Below, in pieces: positions 1-8,078 of a DNA stretch of 51,222 bases. The stretch is from contig JAPPFJ010000026.1 of assembly GCA_028877215.1 (NCBI GenBank), positions 42,987 to 94,208 on the forward strand, in the 5' to 3' direction. Each line of letters begins with the position of its first letter. Position 1 is the first letter of the stretch. The notes under the pieces were generated by a model. That model was not told the DNA's origin. It saw only the letters and a list, made by a program, of their open reading frames with translations, and did not search any database. The translations under genes were made by a program, and so were the position numbers. The stretch comes from Gemmatimonadota bacterium. Its GTDB lineage: Bacteria > Latescibacterota > UBA2968 > GCA-2709665.

Positions 1-125
1 CCACCCCCCCCCCCCCCCCCCCCCCGACCACACCCCCACCCCCCCCCCCCCCACAACCCCCCCAAACACCCCCCGGCCCTCGGCCCCCCCCCCCGGCGCC
101 CCCCGGGCCCGACCCGCCCGACCCC
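1..125. other. Low-complexity C-rich contig end, probable artefact
   Basis: The first 125 bases are almost entirely C, broken by a few A and G. Read on the minus strand this is poly-G inside the ssb linker. Poly-G runs are a familiar artefact of two-colour sequencing, so bases here should not be trusted as genomic sequence. Confidence 0.75.
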
Positions 126-568
126 GTATCCTTTCCGGCTCCGTTCTCAGGGGAACCTGATCGCGCGTCCCGCGTTCCTTCATTCGGTTGACCGGAACCC
201 TGCGATGCCCCCCCTCCGGAATCGAAATCCTCCCTGGAATCGAGCATCTGCATATCCCTGGCGACGACCTCGGTGGTATAGCGCTTCTGTCCGTCCTGCG
301 TTTCCCAGCTGCGGGTCTGCAGGCTCCCCTCGATGTAGACCCTGCTGCCCTTACGCAGATACTGATTGCAGATTTCCGCCAGCCGCCGCCAAACCACGAT
401 CCGATGCCATTCGGTTCGCTCCTGGCGTTCGCCGGAACTGTCGGACCAGCTCTCATTGGTGGCGATATTGAAATTCGTGACGGCGGTTCCGCTGGGCGTA
501 TACCGCAGTTCGGGATCCGCTCCGACGTTGCCAATCAGAATTACCTTGTTTACACCTCTACGTGCCAT
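1..568 (-). CDS. ssb: Single-stranded DNA-binding protein SSB, 3' end missing
   Basis: Binds and protects single-stranded DNA in replication, repair and recombination. The reading frame opens [20 protein letters not shown], the classic SSB start, and runs through an OB-fold of about 110 residues (TEWHR near 53-57, GSLQTRSW near 81-88, VVARDM near 101-106). A Gly/Ser/Pro-rich linker follows. The ATG at 568 has AAAGGAG about 7 bases upstream and a strong promoter at 647-675. The acidic DDDIPF-type tail is not reached: from about base 125 downward the frame becomes nearly pure glycine because the contig end is C-rich and probably wrong. The N-terminal identity is secure, the C-terminus is not. 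Confidence 0.93.
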   Translation of the reverse strand, partial: MARRGVNKVILIGNVGADPELRYTPSGTAVTNFNIATNESWSDSSGERQERTEWHRIVVWRRLAEICNQYLRKGSRVYIEGSLQTRSWETQDGQKRYTTEVVARDMQMLDSREDFDSGGGASQGSGQPNEGTRDARSGSPENGAGKDTGSGGSGPGGAGGGGRGPGGVWGGCGGGGGGGVVGGGGGGGV

Positions 569-646
569 GATGTGTCTCCTTTAAATAAAAGAAAAACAAT
601 CTGATATGGACGATGGCACGATCCTTACCGAAATCGTGTTCACTCG

Positions 647-675
647 AATATACTCGTGACTCCCGGGCTTGTCAA
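647..675 (-). promoter_or_regulatory. Sigma-70 type promoter of ssb
   Basis: On the minus strand TTGACA (670-675) is followed by 17 bases and TATATT (647-652). It lies about 80 bases upstream of the ssb start codon and after the end of the catabolic operon, so it very likely starts ssb transcription. Confidence 0.8.
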
Positions 676-723
676 TAGGACCGAACATGGTCCGCGCTCG
701 GGTCGATGAATCTTCCGCGTACC

Positions 724-1560
724 TCATTTCATCGATCTGAAGAAATCGCGAAATCTCACCGTTTCCGATACGGTGTCGCATTCGTTGCAATGCTCCCAGT
801 CGATCCATATGTATTCGACGCCCAGCCATCCTCGATATCCACTGGCCCCCATCAGTTCGACGACCCGCCGGTAGTCGATGACATTCCGATCGAAAGACGT
901 CTGTAACCGGCCCCGCCGCGCACCGCGCGCGTGGAAGTGACTGGCATATTTTACGAGCGGTTCCACGTCCGAATCCGGCAGGCCGATTTTCGTGAAGTGC
1001 GTGTAATCGAGCGTCAGCGTCAGGCCGGGAACCGCCTGCACGAGGCGCTCCGTCGATTTCGGCCTTGGAACCAGGGAACCGACGTGCGCCTCGACGCCGA
1101 ATACGATGCCGCATTCCCCCGCCCGAGCCACGCGCCAGTTCAATTCATCCACGGCACGGCCGAACGAGTCGGCCCGCGTCTCGTCCGGGTAATGTACACC
1201 CGGCAGCGTCGTCACGTGCGCGCACCCACACTCGGCGGCATATTCCAGCGCCTTCAGGTACCAGTCCCGTGCCTTCTGACGCGGCGACCGCTCCGGATGG
1301 TTGATCGCATAGGGCACGAAATCCATCGCCATCTGCAAAAACACATCGGCTGGCTCGAGTTCGACGTCGTTCAGTTTTTTCTTCAATTCGCGGGCGGAGC
1401 GCCGCACGTCTTCAAACTCACGCGAAGGCCACAGATGCGACCTCTCTTCGAAGAGTCCGATATCCACGCCGTCGAAACCCAGCATCGAGACCAGTTTGAG
1501 CGCGTCTTCGTGAGAAAGCAGGGGAAAGGTGAAGTCCGAGCATGCCAGTTTCGCGTTCAA
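724..1560 (-). CDS. Sugar phosphate isomerase/epimerase family TIM-barrel protein
   Basis: A protein of about 278 aa of the xylose-isomerase-like TIM-barrel superfamily (AP endonuclease 2 fold), whose members isomerise or epimerise sugars and sugar acids with a bound divalent metal. Visible pieces are a first strand (KLACSDFTFPLL), GFDGVDIGL, FGVEAHVGS, TLDYTHF, HFHARGA and a final GVEYIW. The Glu, Asp, His and Glu in the last four sit where metal ligands usually lie. The start chosen is TTG at 1560, which overlaps the stop of the upstream SDR gene (TTGA) and has GGAGGAG just before it; a GTG at 1599 is possible but would extend past the conserved first strand. It is the last gene of a five-gene catabolic operon. 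The substrate is not known. Confidence 0.85.
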   Translation of the reverse strand: MNAKLACSDFTFPLLSHEDALKLVSMLGFDGVDIGLFEERSHLWPSREFEDVRRSARELKKKLNDVELEPADVFLQMAMDFVPYAINHPERSPRQKARDWYLKALEYAAECGCAHVTTLPGVHYPDETRADSFGRAVDELNWRVARAGECGIVFGVEAHVGSLVPRPKSTERLVQAVPGLTLTLDYTHFTKIGLPDSDVEPLVKYASHFHARGARRGRLQTSFDRNVIDYRRVVELMGASGYRGWLGVEYIWIDWEHCNECDTVSETVRFRDFFRSMK

Positions 1561-2366
1561 GGCTCCTCCGAAAATCGTGTTGGCCCCGACGTCTCCCACT
1601 CGGCCGCGGCGATATATCCGCCATCGATCACCAGGGACGTGCCGGTAATCCCCGCGGACGCCTCGGAGCAGAAGTAAACCGCTGCCCGTGCGACATCCAC
1701 GGGCCGGATGACGGCTCCGGTCGGGACGCGCTGCAGGCGCTGCGCCAGCGCGGCCGCCGGATCCGGGGTCGTACTCAGATGGTACCGCAGCATGGGTGTG
1801 TCCGTTATGCCAGGGCATATGCAGTTGCAGCGCAGTCCGTCCCTGGCGTAGTCCAGAGCGATCGACCGGCTCAATCCCAGCACCGCGTGCTTGGACGTGG
1901 TATACGCGGGTGTGTCGGCCTGACCGACAAGGCTTCCAACCGATCCTATATTCACCATATAACTTCGCCGATGCGCCCTGAAGTGAGGGATGGCGTACTT
2001 GAGCGAAAAGTAAATCGACTTGAGATTTACCCCCATCAGCCGGTCCCAATCCTTCTCCTTATAATCATCGAGGCGCCCCACGTGTACGATTCCCGCGCAA
2101 TTGACAACGGCCTGGAGCTTCCCGAAACGCGCCACGGTCGTTTCGATCGAAGCCCGCACCTGTCCTTCCTCTGCTACGTCACAGGCCAGAAAGACCGCGT
2201 CTCCGCCCTGTTCCGCAATGCGGTTCGCCACCTGGACACCGCGTTCCTCCTGGACGTCGACAACGGCCACGCGCGCGCCCTCTGCAGCGAACAGTCCGGC
2301 CGTGGCCTCTCCCATTCCGGAAGCGCCGCCGCTCACCCAGGCGACCTGTCCCTCCATTCGCATCAT
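1557..2366 (-). CDS. SDR-family oxidoreductase
   Basis: A 269-aa classical short-chain dehydrogenase/reductase: NAD(P)-dependent oxidation of an alcohol or sugar hydroxyl. The glycine motif GGASGMG lies near residues 13-19, NCAG near 89-92, and the catalytic Ser142, Tyr155 and Lys159 (YTTSK) are all present. The C-terminal part has the usual CICPG and IDGGY segments. ATG at 2366 follows GGAG by 7 bases and lies 4 bases after the stop of the upstream glycosidase-like gene, so the two are co-translated. Its last bases overlap the start of the isomerase gene. The context suggests it oxidises a sugar or sugar acid released by the operon's hydrolase. Confidence 0.92.
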   Translation of the reverse strand: MMRMEGQVAWVSGGASGMGEATAGLFAAEGARVAVVDVQEERGVQVANRIAEQGGDAVFLACDVAEEGQVRASIETTVARFGKLQAVVNCAGIVHVGRLDDYKEKDWDRLMGVNLKSIYFSLKYAIPHFRAHRRSYMVNIGSVGSLVGQADTPAYTTSKHAVLGLSRSIALDYARDGLRCNCICPGITDTPMLRYHLSTTPDPAAALAQRLQRVPTGAVIRPVDVARAAVYFCSEASAGITGTSLVIDGGYIAAAEWETSGPTRFSEEP

Positions 2367-2370
2367 TGCG

Positions 2371-3846
2371 TTACTCCACTCTTGTGACGCGTATGACAAC
2401 GTCGTGCCGAAACGGCGGCAGAGACACCCGGCGCGATTCGCCGCCGCCAAGAGGAGTACGAGGAGAATAAACGCCGTCCGAAGGAGAGAAACATGATATC
2501 TCGAACGTTCCCGGCGGCAGATCGAAACAGAGCCCGCCCTGGATCGGATCGCCGCACCCGGCCTCCTCCCGTTCGCGGGCGTCGGCCAGATAGATGCAAT
2601 AGTCTTCGCCGGTAACCGCGAACACCGATTCCAGGGTATGGTCGGGGCGTTCCCGAAGCCATCCCGGCATGACCGGGCGCGCCCTGGTGAGATCGATGGA
2701 ATGGATAAACCCGGACAGGTTGCCCATCCACCGTCGAATCCCGTTTCGGGAGTCCCGGGTTCCCGTCTCGAGGTACGGCACGATGGAAAAATCGATCATA
2801 TCGTAATGCGCCCCCGAAAACAGCGCGGTCCAGGCCCGCTTGCGGTGCACCGTCCATCCTTCCACTTCCTTGTACTGCGTTGCGATATTGTCCTCGTCGT
2901 GATTCAGCGGTTTCGGTCGTCCGTATGCGGCGAGGGTAAAGTCACGCAACGGCCTCAACTTGAGCTGCTTGGACATGAAGTCGCCGAGATCATAACTTCG
3001 ACCATCGCAAAGGGTATTCGGAAGCGGATGGATATTTACGACGTCGAAATCCATTGTCGCGAACGACCCGTCGGAGGGCTGATCGAACGGTCTGATCGTC
3101 ATCGCTTCCTGTCCGGCGATCAGGTGCCGGTTCGGCATCCCGCTCTCAATCTCGCGGATCTGCGCAATGAACTGCGCCTGCCAGCCGTTCACCTCCTCCG
3201 ACCCGGGCATGCCGTCCGTAACGGGGAAATGACACGGTTCGTTGCAGATTTCGTAGATTACGTTCCCGTACCGGTTGGTTTCTTCCACGATGCGCCGCAC
3301 GTGCGCGCGCTGCCACTCCAGCAGCTCCGTCCGGCGGCACGTCATATACTCCTGCCAGGGTACCGGCTGATCCGGGGTTTCCATTGTTATGTTGTTGGCG
3401 GGATTCAGCGGATTGAGCGCCCAGACCTCGTCCTTGTAGGTATTGCTGAAGAGCACCACCTCAACGATGATGCCATGCGACTCCGCAAGAGACAGAAATG
3501 CGTGCAACCGATCGAAGTACTCGGCGTTCCAGCGGGAAAGATCGAACCGCGGCTGTCCGTCCAGCGCGTTTCCAGGCCCCGTCCGCTCGAACGGCGCGAC
3601 ATAGTCGGGCGATTCGGGCTTGCAGGTCGAATACGGGTTTACAGGCGTCTGCAACTCTCTGAACAGCGTGAACAAACGTGTCAGCGTCTGCCCGCGCTCG
3701 GCCGCGTCCTTCAGATACCGTTCGAACCGGAACGGCCGGTTGATCACCGCACCATAATGCTCGGTCGCACAAAGCAGCACCAGAGCGCGACCGCGATAGT
3801 CGAAGACCTTTCTGTTTTCCGGATGAATCCTGATCACGTCAGCCAC
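2371..3846 (-). CDS. GH5-like (clan GH-A) glycoside hydrolase family protein
   Basis: A 491-aa protein that looks like a cytoplasmic clan GH-A (beta/alpha)8 hydrolase. The segment YEICNEP (about residue 195-200) matches the strand-4 Asn-Glu-Pro acid/base motif. A later LNHDEDN places Asp/Glu residues where the strand-7 nucleophile would be expected, but this is less certain. The C-terminal 90 residues (LPPGTFEISCFSP and following) look like a small beta domain. No signal peptide is seen. The start is GTG at 3846, preceded by GGGAGG at 6 bases; an upstream GTG at 3915 lacks such a site and would run into the dehydrogenase gene. Exact family and substrate are not recognised. Confidence 0.75.
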   Translation of the reverse strand: MADVIRIHPENRKVFDYRGRALVLLCATEHYGAVINRPFRFERYLKDAAERGQTLTRLFTLFRELQTPVNPYSTCKPESPDYVAPFERTGPGNALDGQPRFDLSRWNAEYFDRLHAFLSLAESHGIIVEVVLFSNTYKDEVWALNPLNPANNITMETPDQPVPWQEYMTCRRTELLEWQRAHVRRIVEETNRYGNVIYEICNEPCHFPVTDGMPGSEEVNGWQAQFIAQIREIESGMPNRHLIAGQEAMTIRPFDQPSDGSFATMDFDVVNIHPLPNTLCDGRSYDLGDFMSKQLKLRPLRDFTLAAYGRPKPLNHDEDNIATQYKEVEGWTVHRKRAWTALFSGAHYDMIDFSIVPYLETGTRDSRNGIRRWMGNLSGFIHSIDLTRARPVMPGWLRERPDHTLESVFAVTGEDYCIYLADAREREEAGCGDPIQGGLCFDLPPGTFEISCFSPSDGVYSPRTPLGGGESRRVSLPPFRHDVVIRVTRVE

Positions 3847-3895
3847 GGACAACCTCCCTTTTCCGACGCCTGCTTTCGGCTCGAACGCCCCCTCT

Positions 3896-4978
3896 TCAAG
3901 CCCTGCGGTTTCCACACCCGCCGCGGTCCCGTCGACGTCGGAGCCGCGCCCACTTCTCCTGAAATCCCCGGCGGTCGAATACCTCCGGATTGATCACGCC
4001 CCGGGGAAGCGCCCCGAGTGACAGATCCACCATGCTCCGGCAGGCTGCCAGTCCGATGTCACGGAACAGCTCATCCGTCCAGGCCACCGAATGCGGCGCC
4101 AGCAGGACGTTGTCGAATCTTCCGAACCGTTGCGGTTCCACCACCGGCTCCACCTCGAAACAATCCAGCGCGGCGCCGCCAATAGCATCGGACTCCAGGG
4201 CGTCGTACAGCGCATTCTCATCCACGATGCCGCCCCTCGCGGTGTTGATCAGAAAAGCACTGCGTTTCATCGCGGACAGTTCCCGCCTGCCGATCAACCC
4301 CTCCGTCTCCCGGGTCAGCGGACAGTGGACCGACACGAAGTCCGACGCCGCCATCAACTCCTTAAGCGAAACCAGAGCCACCCCCAGTCTTCCCGCCTCG
4401 CCCGGATCCACGTAAGGGTCGAATGCCAGGGGCGGATTCATTCCGAACGTACCCAGCAGCCGTACCGTCTCCCGCGCGATTCCTCCCAGCCCCACGGCCC
4501 CGAACGTCCGGTCTCTCAGCTCACTTCCCATATATCCGGTTCGCGCATCCCACTCGCCGGTACGCACCAGGCGGTCCTTGACGCGCATGTGGTGCGTCAA
4601 CGCAATCATCCATCCCACTGTAGCCTCGGCCACGGAACGGTCGACCGCGCCGGACGTAATGAGCACGACGACGTCGGCTTCGGTGCAGGCTCCGACGTCC
4701 ACGGAGTCGTACCCCACGCCGAAGCGCCCGATGGCCAGCAGATCCTCCGAGGCGGACACGGTCTCGGCGGTCACCTCGGGCGTCAGAACCAGGACACCCT
4801 GCGCGTCCGCTACCTGGTCAACGCCGATCTCCGTCCGATGCTCATCGAATACCGAGGTTTTGATGTGGGCATGGTTGTCAAATGCCTCAAGTCCCATATC
4901 CTTGAACTTGCATACACCCTCGGTATCGTAAAAATCGGCGGTCAGCGCCACGCGGAAGAATTCGCCGTCGAAGGTCAC
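3896..4978 (-). CDS. D-isomer-specific 2-hydroxyacid dehydrogenase
   Basis: A 360-aa NAD-dependent D-2-hydroxyacid dehydrogenase, interconverting 2-oxo acids and D-2-hydroxy acids. The Rossmann motif reads GAVGLGGIA. The catalytic Arg is in NTARGG, the Glu in CFEVEP and the His in APHSVAW, so the active-site triad is complete. The length is slightly above the usual 310-340 aa because of an arginine-rich C-terminal tail (RLRRRRDRGG). The start is GTG at 4978 with GAGAG upstream. It follows the transporter gene by 27 bases and precedes the hydrolase gene by 49 bases. In this operon it may act on a sugar-derived acid; the substrate cannot be told from sequence. Confidence 0.9.
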   Translation of the reverse strand: MTFDGEFFRVALTADFYDTEGVCKFKDMGLEAFDNHAHIKTSVFDEHRTEIGVDQVADAQGVLVLTPEVTAETVSASEDLLAIGRFGVGYDSVDVGACTEADVVVLITSGAVDRSVAEATVGWMIALTHHMRVKDRLVRTGEWDARTGYMGSELRDRTFGAVGLGGIARETVRLLGTFGMNPPLAFDPYVDPGEAGRLGVALVSLKELMAASDFVSVHCPLTRETEGLIGRRELSAMKRSAFLINTARGGIVDENALYDALESDAIGGAALDCFEVEPVVEPQRFGRFDNVLLAPHSVAWTDELFRDIGLAACRSMVDLSLGALPRGVINPEVFDRRGFQEKWARLRRRRDRGGCGNRRA

Positions 4979-5005
4979 AATAAATGCTCTCTCGTGCGAT
5001 ATGAC

Positions 5006-6427
5006 TCAGATCCGCCCGAACTCCCAGATCACACACGCCACGGCAAACGCGATATATACCAGCGAAGCAATGGACATCATGCCCGTGCAAAGCCACCCTG
5101 GACGTGCGGCCGCGGGCAGATGACGATGATTGATGTAAAGCGTCAATGGCGTGTAAAGCGCCATTGCGAATCCGCCGATGTATGCCGCATTGAACAGGAA
5201 TCCCAATTCGCTCACGCCACGGGCTTCCATCACGTAAGTGATCACGCAACCGGCTACAATCCATGTAGCCGCGACGACAAGATACCACCAGCTCAGGTCT
5301 CGCCTTCGCGCCATTTTGAAATTGGTGTAAATGATGTCGGCGATCGATCGCGACACCCCGTCGACCAGAGCGAGTTGAGTACTGAAGAGTGTGGCCAGTC
5401 CCACAATCAGGAAGACATACCTGCCCGTCTCCCCCCAGACCGTTGCCAGAACCGCTGCTTCGTCCCAGATCAGCGTGCCCCTCGCAGGTACGATTCCGTT
5501 GGGATGCAATACCGCAAGCGCACCAAAGATGAAGAGCAGAATGGTTACGGAATTCAGGGCCCAGAAAAACAGCATCTGATCCTTCTTCACGTAGGCGAAC
5601 CAGCTTCTGAAACGAGCGATGTTCTCTTCTGTCTGCTCAAAACGGAATCCGGTCGAGGGCATGGCCTCGGTCCGACCTCGAAGCGGATTTCGCATCTGGG
5701 GCAGATGCGCGCCCATACCGACGTGCTTGTCGCGCAGGTAAAACGTATAGAATAAATTCGCCGTACCTCCGGCGCCGGCGAATACAAGCGCGATAAACAT
5801 CGACTTTACACTCATTCCCGGATCGATGTAACCGATATTGGCGATACCTCTTCCCAACGATGCCCACGTCTCCGCCGATCCGACTGCGTACGCGACCGCG
5901 ATCAGGCCGACGGTTACCACCACAACCAGAAGCTCGATACTCCGCTCGACGGACTGGTAGATCAACTTCGGACCGAAAAGAATCAGAGCCACACCCGCAA
6001 AGGTGATGATCGTCCAGAACGTATCCGAACCCCATCCATGCGGCCCCGCCAGAAGTGCCTTCAAGGCCAGTCCGGATGCCCGCCCCCACCCCGGTGCGAT
6101 CCAGCTGAAGATCGTCAGCAGAATGAATACAGGCGCAAATCCGCGCCACACCCGGCTGTATCCCGTATATACCGTTTCACCGGTGGCAACCGTCCAGCGT
6201 CCCACTTCGAAGTTGATCCAGAGTTGGAGAAAAATGCCCAGGCAGGCCGCCCACACCATGCTGGCTCCGTATTCGGCTACGATACGAGGCCAGATTACGA
6301 TCTCACCCGCACCGATGGAAAGACCCACCAGAATCGCGCCCGGGCCGGCCAGTTTCCAGAAGGAAGATTTCAGTTCCGGCATCTTTCTGATTTCGAATTT
6401 TTCCAGCGGCTCAAAAAACCTGCTCAT
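5006..6427 (-). CDS. Nramp-fold integral membrane transporter, divergent
   Basis: A 473-aa membrane protein with about 11 hydrophobic segments, related to the Nramp (divalent metal transporter) family. The first segment reads GPGAILVGLSIGAGEIV, aligned with the family's TM1, but GAGE stands where metal-transporting Nramps have DPGN. TM6 (LVFAGAGGTANLFYTFY) has no Met-Pro-His metal site. A long hydrophilic loop (DKHVGMG to YVKKDQM) separates segments 6 and 7. ATG at 6427 has AGGAG 7 bases upstream. It is the first gene of the catabolic operon. The missing metal ligands and the neighbours suggest transport of an organic substrate such as a sugar acid, but this is inference. Confidence 0.75.
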   Translation of the reverse strand: MSRFFEPLEKFEIRKMPELKSSFWKLAGPGAILVGLSIGAGEIVIWPRIVAEYGASMVWAACLGIFLQLWINFEVGRWTVATGETVYTGYSRVWRGFAPVFILLTIFSWIAPGWGRASGLALKALLAGPHGWGSDTFWTIITFAGVALILFGPKLIYQSVERSIELLVVVVTVGLIAVAYAVGSAETWASLGRGIANIGYIDPGMSVKSMFIALVFAGAGGTANLFYTFYLRDKHVGMGAHLPQMRNPLRGRTEAMPSTGFRFEQTEENIARFRSWFAYVKKDQMLFFWALNSVTILLFIFGALAVLHPNGIVPARGTLIWDEAAVLATVWGETGRYVFLIVGLATLFSTQLALVDGVSRSIADIIYTNFKMARRRDLSWWYLVVAATWIVAGCVITYVMEARGVSELGFLFNAAYIGGFAMALYTPLTLYINHRHLPAAARPGWLCTGMMSIASLVYIAFAVACVIWEFGRI

Positions 6428-6509
6428 AGCGTGTCTCCTTGCGGCTCGGGCGACGTCAAGAGTTTCGCCACGGATCGCATTCCGACCGCAACGCGAATGT
6501 AAACTCCCT

Positions 6510-6675
6510 TAACAGCCCGTTGAAAAAGTCCATCCGGGCTGCGGCCGGCCCTTGCGGTCGAAATACGGCGTTGCGCGCCCTCGCCGAATCGCAGGATGGG
6601 ACTCGGTTGCGCGCCTTGTCTTCGGCCACAATGGCTCGGCCTCGCCTGCAGAGCGACTTTATCAACGGACTGTTA
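6510..6675 (-). repeat. MITE-like repeat family 1, full copy
   Basis: This 166-bp copy has imperfect inverted ends, AACAGCCCGTTGAAAAAG on the left and CTTTATCAACGGACTGTT on the right, with TA at both borders. Inside are blocks also found at 13003-13145 and 45826-45977 in the opposite orientation (GCGGCCGGCCCTTGCGGTCG, CTGCAGAGCG). It carries no coding sequence that looks real. Confidence 0.85.
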
Positions 6676-6811
6676 AAGAACACCAAGAATCCGGCAGGCC
6701 GAAGTGACATCATCTGTTCCGGAAGGAACGGAATCTTCCCCGCGTTCGGCGAAAAAATCCGGGAGGCTGACAACAGGCCTGCGAGATCTCTGCCGAGATC
6801 GAGACAAGGAC

Positions 6812-6840
6812 AAAAAAAAGGCTCGGAGAATTGTCCGGCC
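6812..6840 (-). terminator. Rho-independent terminator downstream of the lipoprotein gene
   Basis: On the minus strand GGCCGGA and TCCGAGCC pair with one bulged A around a short loop, followed by eight T. It lies about 260 bases after the lipoprotein stop codon, beyond the family 2 repeat fragment. Confidence 0.65.
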
Positions 6841-6926
6841 TTATTCAATCGGGATCCACGGCGATTCTGACAACGTCGGTTCATCAGGACACCTGCACCC
6901 CTCGCGGGATTTCAGGACAGTTCGCC

Positions 6927-7001
6927 TTAGAAGCTGTCTTAAAATTCCCAGCGGTCTTCGCACGGCTGCAAAAGCGCCGGTCGGCGTTGGTCAAACCCAC
7001 C
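6927..7001 (+). repeat. MITE-like repeat family 2, partial copy
   Basis: About 75 bases starting TTAGAAGCTGTCTTAAAATT match the reverse complement of the right half of the complete element at 9251-9417, including AAAGCGCCGGTCGGCGTTGG. Similarity stops near 7001 and the opposite end is missing, so this is a truncated copy. Confidence 0.8.
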
Positions 7002-7097
7002 GAAGAGTGGCGAGGGGCGCGCAGCAGATAAACCGCACGAGAACGAACGGGAACGCCCAGTCGAGTCTAATGGCCGGAGAGAGCGCTGGCGAAGGTT

Positions 7098-7616
7098 TTA
7101 GCGCACCCGCTTCCAGCTATCCACAAATACGCCGGGGAACGACGCGACCATCTGATCGCCCCGGAACTCCTCGCTGTACCCCCGCTCGTGCGTGATGCGA
7201 ATCATCCCGTCTTCCAGCGTGATTTTACCCTTTTCGACCTTGGCCTTATGATAAACCGTGATCGGCGCGTCGAAAGAGGAGCGGTAGCCCTGCCGGATAA
7301 GCAGATACCTGGAACGTGTAATTGCGGACGTGGAAATCTCGTACTTGCTTGCGGCAAAATCGAATGTTCTGGGTTTTTCGCCGCCCGAGTCCACCAGCAT
7401 ATTCAGCGTCACGTGGGCTTTTCTCGAATCGATCGGTTGCCACGAGAACACCCCCGAAACATCGGGTTTTCGAAGCACCGTGCCGTCGGGCAGCGTTCGT
7501 GAATGCAGTTCCCACTGGCCTGCAAGCTGCTCCTGCATCTGCGCCAGGCGGTCGCTGCAGCCAAACGTCAACACCGCGCATACCGTCAATAATGCGAACA
7601 TCGTTCGCCGATTCAT
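7098..7616 (-). CDS. Putative lipoprotein of unknown function
   Basis: A 172-aa protein with an N-terminal lipoprotein signal: MNRR, a hydrophobic stretch and a lipobox LTFGC at about residues 16-20, so Cys20 would be lipidated after export. The mature part begins with a short amphipathic segment (RLAQMQEQLAGQWEL) and then beta-rich sequence containing GVFSWQP and RITHERGY, resembling small lipocalin-like 'hypothetical lipoprotein' domains. No catalytic motif is seen. ATG at 7616 has GGAG 6 bases upstream; an in-frame earlier start at 7649 lacks this and would mask the signal peptide. It has its own promoter at 7679-7707. Confidence 0.8.
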   Translation of the reverse strand: MNRRTMFALLTVCAVLTFGCSDRLAQMQEQLAGQWELHSRTLPDGTVLRKPDVSGVFSWQPIDSRKAHVTLNMLVDSGGEKPRTFDFAASKYEISTSAITRSRYLLIRQGYRSSFDAPITVYHKAKVEKGKITLEDGMIRITHERGYSEEFRGDQMVASFPGVFVDSWKRVR

Positions 7617-7678
7617 CGCTGTCTCCATAAGGATCGCCGAATGCGTCATTGTTGATTGCCCCTTGCGACGCGCGAAAC

Positions 7679-7707
7679 AGTATATTTCCAGGAGCCCCCG
7701 CTGTCAA
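7679..7707 (-). promoter_or_regulatory. Sigma-70 type promoter of the lipoprotein gene
   Basis: TTGACA (7702-7707) and TATACT (7679-7684) on the minus strand are separated by 17 bases. The promoter begins just after the terminator of the upstream HU gene and lies about 65 bases before the lipoprotein start. Confidence 0.8.
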
Positions 7708-7708
7708 G

Positions 7709-7743
7709 AAAAAAAGCCCCGAACGTGTGTTGCTCTCGAGGCT
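7709..7743 (-). terminator. Rho-independent terminator of the HU gene
   Basis: AGCCTCGA and TCGGGGCT form an 8-bp stem (one G-T pair) with a 13-base loop, followed by seven T on the minus strand. It ends 27 bases after the HU stop codon. Confidence 0.85.
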
Positions 7744-7770
7744 CTGATTCAGGAAATGACGAATTGTCGG

Positions 7771-8046
7771 CTAATTGACAGCGTCCTTAAGCGCCTTGCC
7801 AGCCTTGAAGCGAACGGTCTTGCCCGCGGATATCTGAATTGTCTCACCCGTCTGAGGATTTCGACCGGTACGCGCGGCTCTGGATCCGACCGAAAACGTC
7901 CCGAACCCGGAAATGGCGACGCGATCGCCGCTCTTGAGCGAATCGGCGATTTCGTTCAGAACGACCCGCAGTGCGGCTTCCGCATTCCTTTTTGACAGAC
8001 CGGCCTGATTTGCGATAGCATCGACTAGATCGGTCCTGTTCGACAT
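7771..8046 (-). CDS. hup: HU family DNA-binding protein
   Basis: A 91-aa histone-like nucleoid protein that binds and bends DNA as a dimer. The N-terminal helices (MSNRTDLVDAIANQAGLSK), the conserved GFGTF turn and the DNA-binding arm with RTGRNPQTGE are all present, and the length is typical. ATG at 8046 follows AAGGGGGTG by about 8 bases. It is a single-gene unit with a near-consensus promoter at 8079-8108 and a terminator at 7709-7743, consistent with high, independent expression. Confidence 0.97.
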   Translation of the reverse strand: MSNRTDLVDAIANQAGLSKRNAEAALRVVLNEIADSLKSGDRVAISGFGTFSVGSRAARTGRNPQTGETIQISAGKTVRFKAGKALKDAVN

Positions 8047-8078
8047 GGCAATTCACCCCCTTTCTGGAATTTGCCCTG

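Larger units (their letters stand above)
6428..7097. other. 670-bp intergenic stretch filled with repeats
   Basis: No gene is supported here. It holds a full MITE-like family 1 copy (6510-6675), a minus-strand terminator (6812-6840) and one end of a family 2 element (6927-7001). No clear -35/-10 pair for the transporter operon was found; a TTGACG about 35 bases before its start codon has no good -10. The remaining 6676-6811 and 6841-6926 show nothing recognisable. Confidence 0.7.

Noticed and set aside
2638..3993. A 451-codon plus-strand frame antisense to the GH5-like gene
   Set aside because: Amino acid composition is Arg/Pro/His-rich with no motif, while the minus frame has clear hydrolase features and a ribosome-binding site.
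4091..5755. A 554-codon open frame on the plus strand
   Set aside because: It lies antisense to the dehydrogenase and transporter genes, has no recognisable domain, and arises from GC-rich codon use of the real genes.
6510..6675. Repeat copies as small genes or as a CRISPR
   Set aside because: Frames inside the repeat are not conserved between copies, and the copies are dispersed with inverted ends rather than arrayed with spacers.
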